The notes: generated from the sequence alone by a model not told the origin. DNA of 64,000 bases from Salidesulfovibrio onnuriiensis (GCF_008001235.1 NZ_CP040751.1:1533001-1597000), one strand, 5' to 3'. Shown: positions 25,755-35,117, counted from the first letter of the stretch. Numbers and translations: made by a program.

Positions 25755-25770
25755 GCTTTAGAAATAAAGA

Positions 25771-25809
25771 ATAAAACAGCCCCCGTGCGGAACACCGCGC
25801 GGGGGCTGT
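25771..25809 (-). terminator. Intrinsic terminator for the minus-strand membrane protein gene
   Basis: ACAGCCCCCGTGCGG and CCGCGCGGGGGCTGT form a long stem with an AACA loop and one mismatch. On the minus strand it is followed by TTTTAT, and it lies 15 bases past the stop at 25824. Confidence 0.85.
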
Positions 25810-25823
25810 GAATATGGTTTGGT

Positions 25824-26336
25824 TCACTTGGTGTTTATTCGAGCGATCATGCGTCCGGATTTTCCTGCCGTGCCGAAAACAATATTTTTCATGGGTAGGA
25901 GCAAATCTTGAGCTTTGTCTGGTGCAACACCACCAATGGAAGCGAGGCGATCAATACTTCTCCATGTATATTGTCCATCTTGAAGCGCACTGAGCATTCT
26001 TTGCCTGACTGCGTCATCCTCCTCTGGAATTCCCAGCTTCTCTTCCGGCTGTTGATGCGGAATGTTTGACTCGGCAAGTTGCTTTTCCAACTGTTCCACT
26101 TTTGTTTTGAGTTCTTCAATGTCATCGGTGACAGTCGCAAAATTTTCGTTAAGCCGTTCCGGCAATTCAGCGATATGGAATTGTTTATTTCCCCAGGTAA
26201 GAGTGATTCCACGGTGTTTAATTATATTTTTCAACTCATTACGGAAATACCCGACACCGATGATGACAATAGCGGTATACAAAAAGGGACCTTCAAGGAT
26301 TTTGAGCATCAGTTGGTGAACAAAGGGCTGGTCCAT
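25824..26336 (-). CDS. Single-pass membrane protein with coiled coil, AT-rich gene
   Basis: A 170-residue protein. Residues about 15-32 are hydrophobic (PFLYTAIVIIGVGYF), residues about 60-92 form a coiled coil (VTDDIEELKTKVEQLEKQL), and the C-terminal third (DDAVRQRMLSALQDGQYTWRSIDRLASIGGVA) looks like a small winged-helix or helix-turn-helix fold. ATG 26336 is preceded by AAGGAGCTCGTT with suitable spacing. The gene is much richer in A and T than its neighbours and is framed by terminators, as for a horizontally acquired single gene. Function unknown. Confidence 0.75.
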   Translation of the reverse strand: MDQPFVHQLMLKILEGPFLYTAIVIIGVGYFRNELKNIIKHRGITLTWGNKQFHIAELPERLNENFATVTDDIEELKTKVEQLEKQLAESNIPHQQPEEKLGIPEEDDAVRQRMLSALQDGQYTWRSIDRLASIGGVAPDKAQDLLLPMKNIVFGTAGKSGRMIARINTK

Positions 26337-26449
26337 AACGAGCTCCTTATCATGATCTGTTTGTATAATTTGTTAATAGATACCACTTAGGTGTTATTTT
26401 TTGATATGATTTATTCTCTGAAAGTGGCTAACTGGGGTGTCGAATAAAA

Positions 26450-26484
26450 AAGTCCCCGCGCCATTCGGTGCGGGGGCTTTTTTG
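26450..26484. terminator. Bidirectional intrinsic terminator
   Basis: AGTCCCCGCGCC and GGTGCGGGGGCT pair around ATTC, with an A run on the left and a T run on the right. It lies just past the minus-strand gene ending at 26502. Confidence 0.85.
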
Positions 26485-26501
26485 TCGCATGCTGATCAGG
26501 G

Positions 26502-26966
26502 CTATTGGCCCAAATAACGGTAGAGGAAATAGCCTGCCGCCGCCAGCGCGGCCAGGGCCACGAGCACAAAGGCCTTGGAAAGCCCTGTGGAGCAGTTGCA
26601 GGAACACGGTCCGCTTGCCGGCTGCTCTCCCTGTTCGTTCTCTCCGGACGCTTGTCCCGCAGACGAAGACTCGGGCGCGGAGGGAGCAGCGCCGCCGTTA
26701 TCACGGAAGAGCGCCAGGTCGCCGCCCGCGGTTTCGATGCGGTAGCCGCCCTGCTTGACCGCCTGGCACAGCTCCTGAAGCGTGTCCATGCCCGCGGGAA
26801 CCCCCGGGGGCAGGTCTTTCTGCAGGTAGTTGGAGATGAGCAGCACATGCCTGGCGGGCAGGCCGTAGCGCTGCGAGAGGTCGTCGAGCACGGCCACGAA
26901 GTCCGGCTGCTCCTTGAGCACCTGTTCGACGAGTTCCGTTTCTAAGGTATGGATCTTCTCTGACAT
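26502..26966 (-). CDS. Tail-anchored protein with a short cysteine motif, function unknown
   Basis: A 154-residue protein whose ATG at 26966 has AAGGAAG five bases upstream. Residues 1 to about 95 form a soluble, mainly helical domain (SEKIHTLETELVEQVL, then LPARHVLLISNYLQKDLPPG). A Ser/Gly/Glu-rich linker (about 96-122) leads to GPCSCNCSTG and then a single C-terminal hydrophobic helix (about 133-150) ending YLGQ. The architecture suggests a cytoplasmic domain hung from the membrane by its tail, with three cysteines placed at the membrane interface. I do not recognise the family. Confidence 0.72.
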   Translation of the reverse strand: MSEKIHTLETELVEQVLKEQPDFVAVLDDLSQRYGLPARHVLLISNYLQKDLPPGVPAGMDTLQELCQAVKQGGYRIETAGGDLALFRDNGGAAPSAPESSSAGQASGENEQGEQPASGPCSCNCSTGLSKAFVLVALAALAAAGYFLYRYLGQ

Positions 26967-27109
26967 GGGAACTTCCTTCTGTATGACGGCAATGGCTAAC
27001 GTACACACCATGTCGTGCGTTCAACTAAAGGCAGCCTACAGGAAATCCCCCTTGAAGACCAAGGGAATCAAAAGATTATACAACCTCGCCGCAAGGGCGG
27101 GCAGGCCGG

Positions 27110-27805
27110 TTAGCGCGCCAGGGTCAGCAGGGACCGTCCCGTGGCGGTATCCACCACGGTATCGCCCTCGAATCCCAGGACCGTGAAGTCCGGGCAAGCG
27201 TGCAGGGCACCGTTTTGCAGGAGCGACTTCCCGTCCGGGCCGATGCCGATGCAGGAAGCGCCCGAGCCCACGGCGGCCTTCATGCCGCTTACCGAGTCCT
27301 CGAACGCGGCCGTAAAGTCCCTGGACATGTCGAACCGGGCCATTCCCGTGAGGAAGGGCTCGGGGTGGGGCTTGCCGTTGGTCACGTCTTCCACGCTGAC
27401 GATGTGCCGGAAGTATTGGTGCAGGTCGTGGCGGGAGAAGTTGCGGTTGATCCGCGCCGGCCAGGCGCTGGTGACCAGGCCCACGTTGACGCCCCGGCTG
27501 TGGAGCCCGGCCAGGAAATCCTTGATGCCCGCCATGGGCTGGTAGTCGTACTGGTCCTCGAGCTCGATGATGCGCTCGAACATCTTGGCAGATTCCTCTT
27601 CGGGCATGTGGCCGAAAAGGGCCTTCATGGTCAGGCGGCCGGGCTGGCCGTGCACGTGGGCCACCATCTCCTCGTCGGAGATGTGCTGGCCGTATTCGGC
27701 GGCGCCGGTGCGCCAGGCGTACTCCACGCCGGGACGGGAGTTCATGACCACGCCGTCCATGTCAAAGAGCACGAGCTTGATGGGGGAGGATATGAGTGTT
27801 TTCAT
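27110..27805 (-). CDS. HAD-superfamily phosphatase (phosphoglycolate phosphatase/beta-PGM type)
   Basis: A 231-residue HAD hydrolase. The nucleophile motif is VLFDMDGVVMNSRPG (about residues 12-26), motif II is VTSAWPARI near 120, the Lys motif is TNGKPHPEPFL near 150, and motif III is AFEDSVSGMKAA near 174, with a subclass I helical cap. The sequence fits small-molecule phosphatases or phosphoglucomutases; the substrate is not evident. It stands 79 bases from the clc gene. Confidence 0.88.
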   Translation of the reverse strand: MKTLISSPIKLVLFDMDGVVMNSRPGVEYAWRTGAAEYGQHISDEEMVAHVHGQPGRLTMKALFGHMPEEESAKMFERIIELEDQYDYQPMAGIKDFLAGLHSRGVNVGLVTSAWPARINRNFSRHDLHQYFRHIVSVEDVTNGKPHPEPFLTGMARFDMSRDFTAAFEDSVSGMKAAVGSGASCIGIGPDGKSLLQNGALHACPDFTVLGFEGDTVVDTATGRSLLTLAR

Positions 27806-27842
27806 TTTTGGTCGGTTAGCACTGTTGGTTGGGGGCTGCGAG

Positions 27843-27879
27843 AAAAACGGCCTTTTTTCGGCGAATGAAAAAAGGCCGT
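27843..27879 (-). terminator. Intrinsic terminator after the clc gene
   Basis: A perfect 13-base-pair stem (ACGGCCTTTTTTC with GAAAAAAGGCCGT) with a seven-base loop and five Ts on the minus strand, starting five bases past the clc stop. Confidence 0.9.
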
Positions 27880-27883
27880 ATGG

Positions 27884-29698
27884 CTAGTCTTCGTCCATGG
27901 CCTCGACAATGGCGTCATGGTAGGCGTTGAACACGTCCTCGCGGTTGAGCAGGCCCAGGAAGCGGTTGGTGTCTTCCTCGCTTACCACGGGGATCTGTCC
28001 GTAGTCCGTGTCCACGAAGCGCAGCAGGGCCTGGTACATGTTGTAGTCGGGCCGCACGTAGGTGGGCTTGGTGGTCAGGTCGCGCACCACGACCAGGTCG
28101 AAGAGATCCTCCTCGAACATGTACTGGCGCACTCCGTGGATTGAGAGCATGCCGATGTATTGGCCCTGCTCGTCGCGCACCGGGAAATTGAGCTGGTTGG
28201 TGTTGACGAAGATGTCCGCGAGGGCCCGCAGGGTGATGTTTTCCTCGAGCACGATGACCCGGCTGGGCGTGTACACGTCCGAGACGTGGAGCTGCTCCAG
28301 GATGTTGATGGTCGTGTCTTCCAGGTGGGCCGGGGAATCGAACTTGTTCTCCACCTGGTTTTCGTAGAGCGAGGTGTTGCGCGAGAGCACGATGCAGATG
28401 GCCGAGGCCAGCATGAGCGGCGCGAGCAGGCCGTAGCCCTGGGTCAGTTCCGTGACCATGATCAGTGGGCCGATGGGGGCGTTGGCCACGCCCGCGAAGA
28501 ACGCCGCCATGCCCACCAGGATGTAGGCTCCGGGCTGGGTGACGATGTCCGGGAAGAATTTGTGGCCGATCTTGCCCACCAGGCCGCCGGACAGGCCGCC
28601 CACGAACAGGGCGGGGGCGAACATGCCGCCGGACATGCCCGAGCCGATGGTCACCGAGGTGGCCAGGGTCTTGCCCACGATGAGGTAGCACATGGTTATG
28701 AGGGGGAGCTGCCCCATGATGGCCAGCTCCAGCCAGCCGTAGCCGCCGGAGAGGATCTTGGGGTAGAGCATGCCCATGAGGCCCATGAGCAGGCCGCCCG
28801 CCGCCGTGGACCACATGAGCCCCACCTTTTCCTTGAGCGGGAAAAAGAACTTGTATTTGATGGCGTAGAAGGTCTTGACGTAGAGCCAGCCGGAAACGGC
28901 GCAGACCAGGGCCAGGATGGCGTAGAAGATCAGCTCGCGCGGGTCATGGAACTGGAAACGGTCGATGCCGAAGATGGGCTCGGTGCCGTAGACCATGGAA
29001 AAGACCGTGTAGGCCACCACCGAGGACATGATCGAGGGCAGCATGGCCTCGGATTCGAAGTCCTCGCGGTAGACGACTTCGATGGCCGTGAGCGCGCCGC
29101 CCAGGGGAGCGCGGAACACCGCGCCCAGGCCGCCCGCCGCCCCGGCCAGGAGCAGGATGCGCCGTTCCTTGGCCGAGAAATCGAATTTTTCCGCCAGCCA
29201 GGAGCCGATTCCTGCGCCGATCTGGGTAATGGGTCCTTCGCGCCCGGCGCTGCCGCCCGAGGCGATGGTCATGATCGAGGTGAGGCCCTTGATGACGGGC
29301 ACCAGGGGATTCAGGAATCCGCCCTTGTTGTGAAAGACGTTGATGGTGGCGTCGGTGCCGTCGGTGCCGCCCGAGACCGAGTCCGGGATGAAACGGCTCA
29401 CCAGCCAGCCCGTGAACAGGCCCGTCAGGGTGGTGGCCACCGGGATGACCCAGGGCCGGAAAACGCCGTGCTCGGCGTGGAACAGGGATTCTCCCGCCGG
29501 GTGCGGGGAGATGACGCCCGCCAGCTTGGCCTGGATCAGGTACTTGCCCACCTCGATGGCGCCGAAAAAGACCACGGCGGAGAGGCCGGAGATGGCGCCC
29601 ACCAAGGCCCCCACCACCAGCCAGCGGAACGAGGCTATGCTGCGGTAGGATTTGACGAAGTCTCGCCAGTACCGGAATATGGGACCGAGTGATTTCAT
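27884..29698 (-). CDS. ClC-family chloride channel/antiporter with C-terminal CBS pair
   Basis: A 604-residue polytopic protein. GSAGREGPITQIGAG (near residue 148) carries the gating Glu of the ClC selectivity region, and GSGMSGGMFAPALFVGG (near 348) is the second signature. Residues after about 465 form two CBS domains (YTPSRVIVLEENITLRAL, then VRDLTTKPTYVRPD), which often bind nucleotides and regulate the pore. Whether it is a channel or a chloride/proton antiporter is not decidable without the proton-glutamate alignment. It overlaps the start of ribF by four bases. Confidence 0.92.
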   Translation of the reverse strand: MKSLGPIFRYWRDFVKSYRSIASFRWLVVGALVGAISGLSAVVFFGAIEVGKYLIQAKLAGVISPHPAGESLFHAEHGVFRPWVIPVATTLTGLFTGWLVSRFIPDSVSGGTDGTDATINVFHNKGGFLNPLVPVIKGLTSIMTIASGGSAGREGPITQIGAGIGSWLAEKFDFSAKERRILLLAGAAGGLGAVFRAPLGGALTAIEVVYREDFESEAMLPSIMSSVVAYTVFSMVYGTEPIFGIDRFQFHDPRELIFYAILALVCAVSGWLYVKTFYAIKYKFFFPLKEKVGLMWSTAAGGLLMGLMGMLYPKILSGGYGWLELAIMGQLPLITMCYLIVGKTLATSVTIGSGMSGGMFAPALFVGGLSGGLVGKIGHKFFPDIVTQPGAYILVGMAAFFAGVANAPIGPLIMVTELTQGYGLLAPLMLASAICIVLSRNTSLYENQVENKFDSPAHLEDTTINILEQLHVSDVYTPSRVIVLEENITLRALADIFVNTNQLNFPVRDEQGQYIGMLSIHGVRQYMFEEDLFDLVVVRDLTTKPTYVRPDYNMYQALLRFVDTDYGQIPVVSEEDTNRFLGLLNREDVFNAYHDAIVEAMDED

Positions 29699-30672
29699 GG
29701 TTGTTTTGCCTGCAGGTCGGCCTGCGTGACCTTGATATGGGCTTCGGGGCGGGCCAGGATCTGGCGGCCCAGGGCCACGTCCTTGGCGATGCGCGCCTTG
29801 AGTTCTTCAATACCGTTGAATTTCTGCTCGTTCCGGATGCGCTGCACGAAGTGCACCTGGATATTTTTGCCGTACAGGTCGCCGGAAAAATCCAGTATGT
29901 GCGCTTCCACGGACAGGGCTTCGTTGCCGAAGGTCGGGTTCTTGCCGATGTTGGCGACGCCCTGGTGGATTTTTCCGTCCACGTCCACCCATATCGCATA
30001 GACGCCGGGCAGGGGGAACAGTTCGTCCACCAGCTTGAGGTTGGCCGTGGGGAAGCCCAGGAGCTTGCCCCCGCGCTTCATGCCGTGGACCACCTCGCCG
30101 CGCACCTGGTAGAAGCGGCCCAGCAGCGGACGGGCGTCCCAGACGTCCCCGGCCTGGACCAGGTCGCGGATGCGCGTGGAACTGATGATGGCTCCGTCCA
30201 GGGAGATGGGGTCCAGCCGCTCCACATTGAAATCGTATTTTTTCCCGATCTCGCTGAGGGTGGCGTAGTCGCCGGTGCGGCCCTTGCCCATGTGGTAGTC
30301 GTAGCCGATGGTCAGCTCCCGCATGCCCAAGCCTTCCACCAGGTATTTCCTGACGAATTCCTCCGGGGAAAGGGCAGCCATCTCCCTGTTGAACTCCAGG
30401 AGCAGGGCGATCTGGGGGCCGAACTGGGAGACGAGCTCCAGCTTCTGCTGGGTCAGGGTGATGAACGGGGGCGAATTGCGTTGCGTCAGCACCCGCAGGG
30501 GGTGCGGGTCAAAGGTGACGATGACGCTGGTCAGCCCCAGGGCCTTGGCCTTGGAGCAGGTCTGCTTGATGAGTATCTGGTGGCCCTTGTGCACGCCATC
30601 GAAGTTGCCGATGGTGACGCTGGCCCCGGTCAGGGTTTCTTTTATTTCTTCAGGTGTCCTAACGACGATCAT
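29695..30672 (-). CDS. ribF: Bifunctional riboflavin kinase/FAD synthetase
   Basis: RibF phosphorylates riboflavin to FMN and adenylates it to FAD. The 325-residue protein has the N-terminal nucleotidyltransferase motif TIGNFDGVHKGHQ (about residues 20-32), FDPHPLRVL near 55, the linker SSTRIRDLVQAGD near 165, and the C-terminal kinase domain with GFPTANL near 206 and GVYAIWVDV near 222. The stop overlaps the clc start by four bases, an operon-like arrangement without known functional link. Confidence 0.95.
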   Translation of the reverse strand: MIVVRTPEEIKETLTGASVTIGNFDGVHKGHQILIKQTCSKAKALGLTSVIVTFDPHPLRVLTQRNSPPFITLTQQKLELVSQFGPQIALLLEFNREMAALSPEEFVRKYLVEGLGMRELTIGYDYHMGKGRTGDYATLSEIGKKYDFNVERLDPISLDGAIISSTRIRDLVQAGDVWDARPLLGRFYQVRGEVVHGMKRGGKLLGFPTANLKLVDELFPLPGVYAIWVDVDGKIHQGVANIGKNPTFGNEALSVEAHILDFSGDLYGKNIQVHFVQRIRNEQKFNGIEELKARIAKDVALGRQILARPEAHIKVTQADLQAKQP

Positions 30673-30739
30673 TGTATCTCAGTCCCGGTATATTAAAGAC
30701 GCGTATAGCTACCGCAATTCGCATCGGTCAGCAAGAGGG

Positions 30740-32167
30740 CTACTTCTTGGCGTAGCTGTCCATGGTTTCCTTGAGTTTCTCGAGTGCTTCCTTGTCCGCC
30801 TCGGTCTTGGCCAGGGCGCTGGCCTTCTGGTAGTGCTGGTTGGCCCTGCCGGGATTCATGTAATAGACCTCGCTGTAGGCCAGGTGCAGGTATCCGTTGA
30901 ACTGGTCGCCGGATTCGCCCAGGATCTTGCCCAGGTAATAGTGCACTTCCCCGTCCTCGGGCACTTCCTTGAGCACCTTGCGCATGGCGGGGATGGCCCG
31001 TTCGTAGTCGCCGTTCTCGGCCTGGAGCAGCGAGAGGTAGAACAGGGCCAGGGCGTCCTTGGGATTCATGATGACCGCTTTCTGCAGCAGCGCGCCCGCG
31101 CGCTTGGCGTCACCGGTCTTGTAGAAGAAGCGGCCCGCCTCGCGGAGAACCAGGGGATCCTTGTCGTCCATGGCCAGGGCCTTGGTGAAGTATTCCTTTG
31201 CCTCGCCCATGCGTTTGAGCCGTTGCAGGGCAATGCCCCGGCCCATGAAGTCCAGGGCCGTGTACTGGGCGAGCGGGATGCTCAAGTAGTGGCCCAGGGC
31301 GCTGTCCGCCTGGGTCAGCTTGGCCATGATGATGGCCTGGACCCGTTTCAGTTCGGTGTTGTCGTCCTTGCGCTCGGTGAATTGGGCGGGAAGGCGGTCG
31401 ATGCGCGTATTCAGGTAGGTGATGCGTTCGTCGAGGCCCGGGTGGGTGGAGAGGTAGGACGGAATATCGCTCTGGCCCATGAACCACTTGTTCTTCTGCA
31501 TGATTTCGAACATCTGGGGCATGCCCCTGGGGTTGTATCCCGCCTTGATCAGGGCGTTGAGGCCCACGTGGTCCGCGTCCCGCTCGTCGTCGCGGGAATA
31601 GGAGAGCATGGCGGTATGGGCGGCTGCCTGGGATCCCATGGCCAGAGCCATGCCCGCTTTGGCCCCGCTGGAACCGTTGGTGGCCGCGCCCAGAAAGATG
31701 CCGGCCACGGTGCCCAGCATGGAGGCCAGGCCGATCTTGCTGGCCTTTTCCATGCGCGCGGCCATGTGCCGCTGGGAAGCGTGCCCCAATTCGTGCGCAA
31801 TGACTCCGGCCAGCTCGCATTCACTTTCCACCTTGGAGATGAGGCCGGTGAAGACATAGATATACCCGCCCGGGATGGCGAAGGCGTTCATGGCGTCGTG
31901 TCGGATGACCGCGCTTTTGACCGGGAAGGGCATGGGGTCCTTGGCGGCCACGATTCTGTCCACGATTCTCTTGATGTATCCGTCGATCATGGGGTCGCCC
32001 ACAATGGGGAGCTGGGCCCGGATCATGCGGTCGAACTTGCGGCCCATTTCCTTTTCGTCCTTGATGGACAGGCCGTCGAAAAGAGCCTGCGCCGGAACCG
32101 GCGGCAGGAGCAGCCCCCAGGCCAGCAGGGCCAGGAGCGGATATAGGAACAGTCTGCTTTTAATCAT
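30740..32167 (-). CDS. Periplasmic M48 metalloprotease with TPR repeats (BepA-like)
   Basis: A 475-residue exported protease. The signal peptide spans about residues 1-28 (ends VPAQA), the zinc motif is HELGH near residue 100, with the Glu ligand in DERDADHVGLNAL near 168, and several TPR-like repeats fill the C-terminal 220 residues (for example ALDFMGRGIALQRLKRMGEA). This is the BepA/YfgC plan, a periplasmic protease and chaperone that helps or removes outer-membrane proteins such as LptD. ATG 32167 follows GAGGA; the open frame extends upstream without a signal. It is transcribed after rho, behind a terminator. Confidence 0.9.
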   Translation of the reverse strand: MIKSRLFLYPLLALLAWGLLLPPVPAQALFDGLSIKDEKEMGRKFDRMIRAQLPIVGDPMIDGYIKRIVDRIVAAKDPMPFPVKSAVIRHDAMNAFAIPGGYIYVFTGLISKVESECELAGVIAHELGHASQRHMAARMEKASKIGLASMLGTVAGIFLGAATNGSSGAKAGMALAMGSQAAAHTAMLSYSRDDERDADHVGLNALIKAGYNPRGMPQMFEIMQKNKWFMGQSDIPSYLSTHPGLDERITYLNTRIDRLPAQFTERKDDNTELKRVQAIIMAKLTQADSALGHYLSIPLAQYTALDFMGRGIALQRLKRMGEAKEYFTKALAMDDKDPLVLREAGRFFYKTGDAKRAGALLQKAVIMNPKDALALFYLSLLQAENGDYERAIPAMRKVLKEVPEDGEVHYYLGKILGESGDQFNGYLHLAYSEVYYMNPGRANQHYQKASALAKTEADKEALEKLKETMDSYAKK

Positions 32168-32231
32168 GGTCCTCACAGTACGTGGTTTGTTCCCGGATTG
32201 TAAGCATTTCGTGTCGGCAGGCAAGGGGAGG

Positions 32232-32269
32232 AAAAAACAGCGGGACACGGCATGGGCCGAGTCCCGCTG
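32232..32269 (-). terminator. Intrinsic terminator after rho
   Basis: CAGCGGGAC and GTCCCGCTG enclose a smaller CGGC/GCCG hairpin and are followed by six Ts on the minus strand. It lies about 30 bases beyond the rho stop and separates it from the M48-TPR gene. Confidence 0.82.
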
Positions 32270-32300
32270 GAAGTGTTGCAATGGTCAGGCAACCGGGGCC

Positions 32301-33581
32301 CTACTTGTTCATCATGTCCAGGAATTCCTTGTTGTTCTTGGTTCCTTTCATCTTGTCGATGAGGAATTCCATGGAGTCGATGGAGTTCATGGGCGAGAGC
32401 AGCTTGCGCAGGATCCAGACGCGGTTGAGCACGTCGTCTTCCAGGAGCAGCTCTTCCTTGCGGGTGCCCGAACGGTTGATGTCGATGGCCGGGAAGATCC
32501 GTTTTTCGGCCAGGTGGCGGTCCAGGTAGATGTCCAGGTTGCCGGTGCCCTTGAATTCTTCGAAAATGACTTCGTCCATGCGCGAGCCCGTGTCGATGAG
32601 CGCGGTGGCGATGATGGTCAGGGAGCCGCCTTCCTCGATGTTGCGGGCGGCGCCGAAGAAGCGCTTGGGACGCTGCAGGGCGTTGGCGTCGATACCGCCG
32701 GAGAGCACGCGTCCGGAGGACGGGGTCACGGCGTTGTAGGCGCGGCCCAGGCGGGTGATGGAGTCCAGCAGGACCACCACGTCGCGCTTGCGTTCCACCA
32801 GGCGCTTGGCCTTTTCCATGACCATTTCCGCAACCTGCACGTGGCGCTGCGGGGGCTCGTCAAAGGTGGAGCTGATGACCTCGGCCTTGACCGTGCGTTC
32901 CATGTCCGTCACTTCTTCGGGGCGCTCGTCGATGAGCAGCACGATGAGGTCAACGTCCGGATGGTTGGCGTTGATGGAATTGGCGATGGACTGGAGCATC
33001 ATGGTCTTACCGGTGCGCGGGGGCGCCACCAGCAGGCCGCGCTGGCCGAAACCGATGGGGGCCAGCAGGTCGATGACCCGGGATGTGTAATTCTTGTCCC
33101 CGTTTTCCATGCGGATCATGTTCTGGGGATACAGGGGGGTCAGGTTGTCGAACAGCACCAGATTCTTGGAGTGCTCGGGTGCCTCCAGGCCGATTTCGCT
33201 GACGCGCAGCAGGGCAAAGTAGCGTTCCCCTTCCTTGGGCGGCCGGATCTGGCCGGAGACCACATCACCCTTGCGCAGGCCGAAGCGCCTGATCTGGGAG
33301 GGGGAGACGTAGATGTCGTCCGGGCCGGGCATGTAGCTGTAAGTGGGGGAGCGGAGGAAGCCGAATCCGTCGGGCAGGATTTCCAGGACGCCTTCGCCGT
33401 AGATCTGGCCGTTCTGGGAAGCGCAGTTCTGGAGCAGGGAGAAGATGAGTTCCTGCTTGCGCATGCTGCTTGGGTTTTCGACCTTGAACTCTACGGCAAG
33501 GTCGGTCAATTCCTGCATGCTCTTGCGCTTGAGTTCGGATAGATTCATTTTTTCAATGGGGCTTGCCTTTTTCTTTGCCAT
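32301..33581 (-). CDS. rho: Transcription termination factor Rho
   Basis: The 426-residue hexameric RNA helicase that ends untranslated transcripts. The N-terminal Rho helix bundle ([19 protein letters not shown]) is followed by the RNA-binding cold-shock-like domain ([16 protein letters not shown], about residue 55), Walker [15 protein letters not shown] near 185, Walker [17 protein letters not shown] near 270 and the Q/R-loop region up to [10 protein letters not shown]. Length is typical for the family. Confidence 0.97.
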   Translation of the reverse strand: MAKKKASPIEKMNLSELKRKSMQELTDLAVEFKVENPSSMRKQELIFSLLQNCASQNGQIYGEGVLEILPDGFGFLRSPTYSYMPGPDDIYVSPSQIRRFGLRKGDVVSGQIRPPKEGERYFALLRVSEIGLEAPEHSKNLVLFDNLTPLYPQNMIRMENGDKNYTSRVIDLLAPIGFGQRGLLVAPPRTGKTMMLQSIANSINANHPDVDLIVLLIDERPEEVTDMERTVKAEVISSTFDEPPQRHVQVAEMVMEKAKRLVERKRDVVVLLDSITRLGRAYNAVTPSSGRVLSGGIDANALQRPKRFFGAARNIEEGGSLTIIATALIDTGSRMDEVIFEEFKGTGNLDIYLDRHLAEKRIFPAIDINRSGTRKEELLLEDDVLNRVWILRKLLSPMNSIDSMEFLIDKMKGTKNNKEFLDMMNK

Positions 33582-33885
33582 ACTCGTCGTTTCTTGTTTT
33601 TTGGAAATGTTCTCGGGAATGGATCATACGCCACAAAATATATCTAACTGCGGTCAACCGCATGGATAGCCATGTCCCCTCGGCGGGGTTCCGATGTAGG
33701 TGTCAAAGTGCAGAAAATCGGAATGCCGGAAAGGAGTTTCCGGTTTGGAAAGTACTACTGCATCCTCTTGGGTTTAGCCATTATACTTTACGGGGAGGGA
33801 ACGATATATTTAAAGCGGCCGAAGTGCCTGTTTCGGCCACGCAAATTCGGGTTACCCGAAAGTGCCGGTTTTGACAACAGATTTG
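33582..33885. other. Rho leader and carD-rho intergenic region
   Basis: About 300 bases without a credible gene. Next to carD there is a GGCCGAA/TTCGGCC hairpin (33817-33838) that may end the carD transcript, and a CCGGAAA/TTTCCGG hairpin lies near 33726-33743. The stretch close to rho is AT-richer and likely carries its promoter and untranslated leader; rho leaders are often autoregulated, but no specific element could be recognised. Confidence 0.45.
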
Positions 33886-34407
33886 CTATTGCTCGTCGTC
33901 GTTTTCTTCGCCGGGCAGGACATCCTTGAACATCTCGTGGATGTCGTCGCGGATTTCCTCCTGGTCGCGGCCGACCGCATAGGCCAGTTCCATGGTCACC
34001 AGGCCCATTGCCTGCTCCAGCAGACGGCGCTCGCCAAAGGAAAGTTCCTTGTCCTTGCCGATGAGAAAGAGTTCCTTGAGCACGTAAGCCACGTCCGAGA
34101 GATCGCCGCTCTTGAGTTTCTCCGAATATTCACGGTAGCGCCGGTTCCAGTTCTGGCCGGTGTAGCCGGTGAAGTCGGAACGGTCCTTGAGGGATTCGAA
34201 GATGGCCTGACCGGTGCGCAGGCTGGAAACGGAGCGCAGGCCCACGTTCTTGGCGTTGGCTACCGGAACCATGAGCGTGACGTTGTTGCTCAGGATTCGG
34301 ACGATGTAGAATTCCGCAGTGGCGCCGCCTATTTCCTGCGTTTCGATGCGTTCGACCTTGCCGACGCCTTGCGAGGGGTAAACTACCAGTTCATTGACCT
34401 TGAACAC
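33886..34407 (-). CDS. carD: CarD/CdnL-family RNA polymerase-binding regulator
   Basis: The 173-residue protein has the Tudor-like RNA polymerase-interaction domain at the N-terminus (FKVNELVVYPSQGVGKVERIE, conserved in CarD and TRCF), then a helical C-terminal DNA-binding domain (ALEFLRIF-like region replaced here by SDVAYVLKELFLIGKDKELSFGERRLLE in two blocks). CarD/CdnL binds the polymerase beta subunit and stabilises open complexes, chiefly at rRNA promoters. The start is a GTG at 34407 with AAGGAG about ten bases upstream. It follows pth by about 65 bases. Confidence 0.92.
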   Translation of the reverse strand: MFKVNELVVYPSQGVGKVERIETQEIGGATAEFYIVRILSNNVTLMVPVANAKNVGLRSVSSLRTGQAIFESLKDRSDFTGYTGQNWNRRYREYSEKLKSGDLSDVAYVLKELFLIGKDKELSFGERRLLEQAMGLVTMELAYAVGRDQEEIRDDIHEMFKDVLPGEENDDEQ

Positions 34408-34472
34408 GTTTGAAGGGACTCCTTGAGTAAGCTGGTGCGAAAGCGAGAAATTTCATCATACCCGAAAGCCGT

Positions 34473-35117
34473 TCAAGAGTCCACGCCCGGTTCTTGGGCG
34501 TTTTCCTGACGGTCCCGTTCAGGTAGGAAACTGTTGATAAACTGTTGGGCCACGCCGACTCCCCTGCGCAGGAACATGTCCAGGCCCTTGGCTGCGGCCT
34601 TGATGATTTCGGGGAGGACTTCTTCTTCATTTCGGGCGAAGGGCTCCAGCACCCAGTCGCTGATGCCCTTGTACTCGTCCTGGGGACGACCGATGCCCAG
34701 GCGCAGCCGGAAATAGTCGTTGGCGTTCAGGCACTCGGTGATGGATTCCAGGCCGCGATGCCCGTTGTTGCCGCCGCCCCGCTTGAATTTCATGCGTCCC
34801 ACGGACAGGTCCAGCTCGTCATGGGCCACGATGACCTGCTGGGGCTTGAGCCCGTGGCGGCCGCAGATCTTGGACACGGCCCCGCCGGAGAGGTTCATGT
34901 AGGTCATGGGCTTGCAGAAGAGGCAGGTGGCCCCGCCGAAGGAGGCGCGCCACAGCTCATAGTCGCCGGATTCCTCCATGCGGGCCAGGCGCATGCTCTT
35001 GCGGGTCTCGCCCAGCGCGACAATGTGGTCCACCAGCATGAAACCGAAATTGTGACGGGTGTTCGCGTACTGGTCGCCCGGGTTGCCCAGGCCGCAGATG
35101 AGGCTCTTGTATTCCAT
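34473..35117 (-). CDS. pth: Peptidyl-tRNA hydrolase
   Basis: Recycles peptidyl-tRNA released from ribosomes. The 214-residue protein shows CGLGNPGDQYANTRHNFGF with the catalytic His (about residue 22), FCKPMTYMNLSGGAV near 65 and the VAHDELDLSVGRMKFKRGGG block near 98, then GHRGLESI. Length is slightly above the usual 190 because of a C-terminal charged tail. It belongs to the rplY-pth-carD-rho gene run. Confidence 0.96.
   Translation of the reverse strand: MEYKSLICGLGNPGDQYANTRHNFGFMLVDHIVALGETRKSMRLARMEESGDYELWRASFGGATCLFCKPMTYMNLSGGAVSKICGRHGLKPQQVIVAHDELDLSVGRMKFKRGGGNNGHRGLESITECLNANDYFRLRLGIGRPQDEYKGISDWVLEPFARNEEEVLPEIIKAAAKGLDMFLRRGVGVAQQFINSFLPERDRQENAQEPGVDS

Noticed and set aside
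33599..33874. Small genes in the carD-rho gap
   Set aside because: Short frames on the plus strand lack ribosome binding sites and overlap hairpins that look like untranslated leader or terminator.
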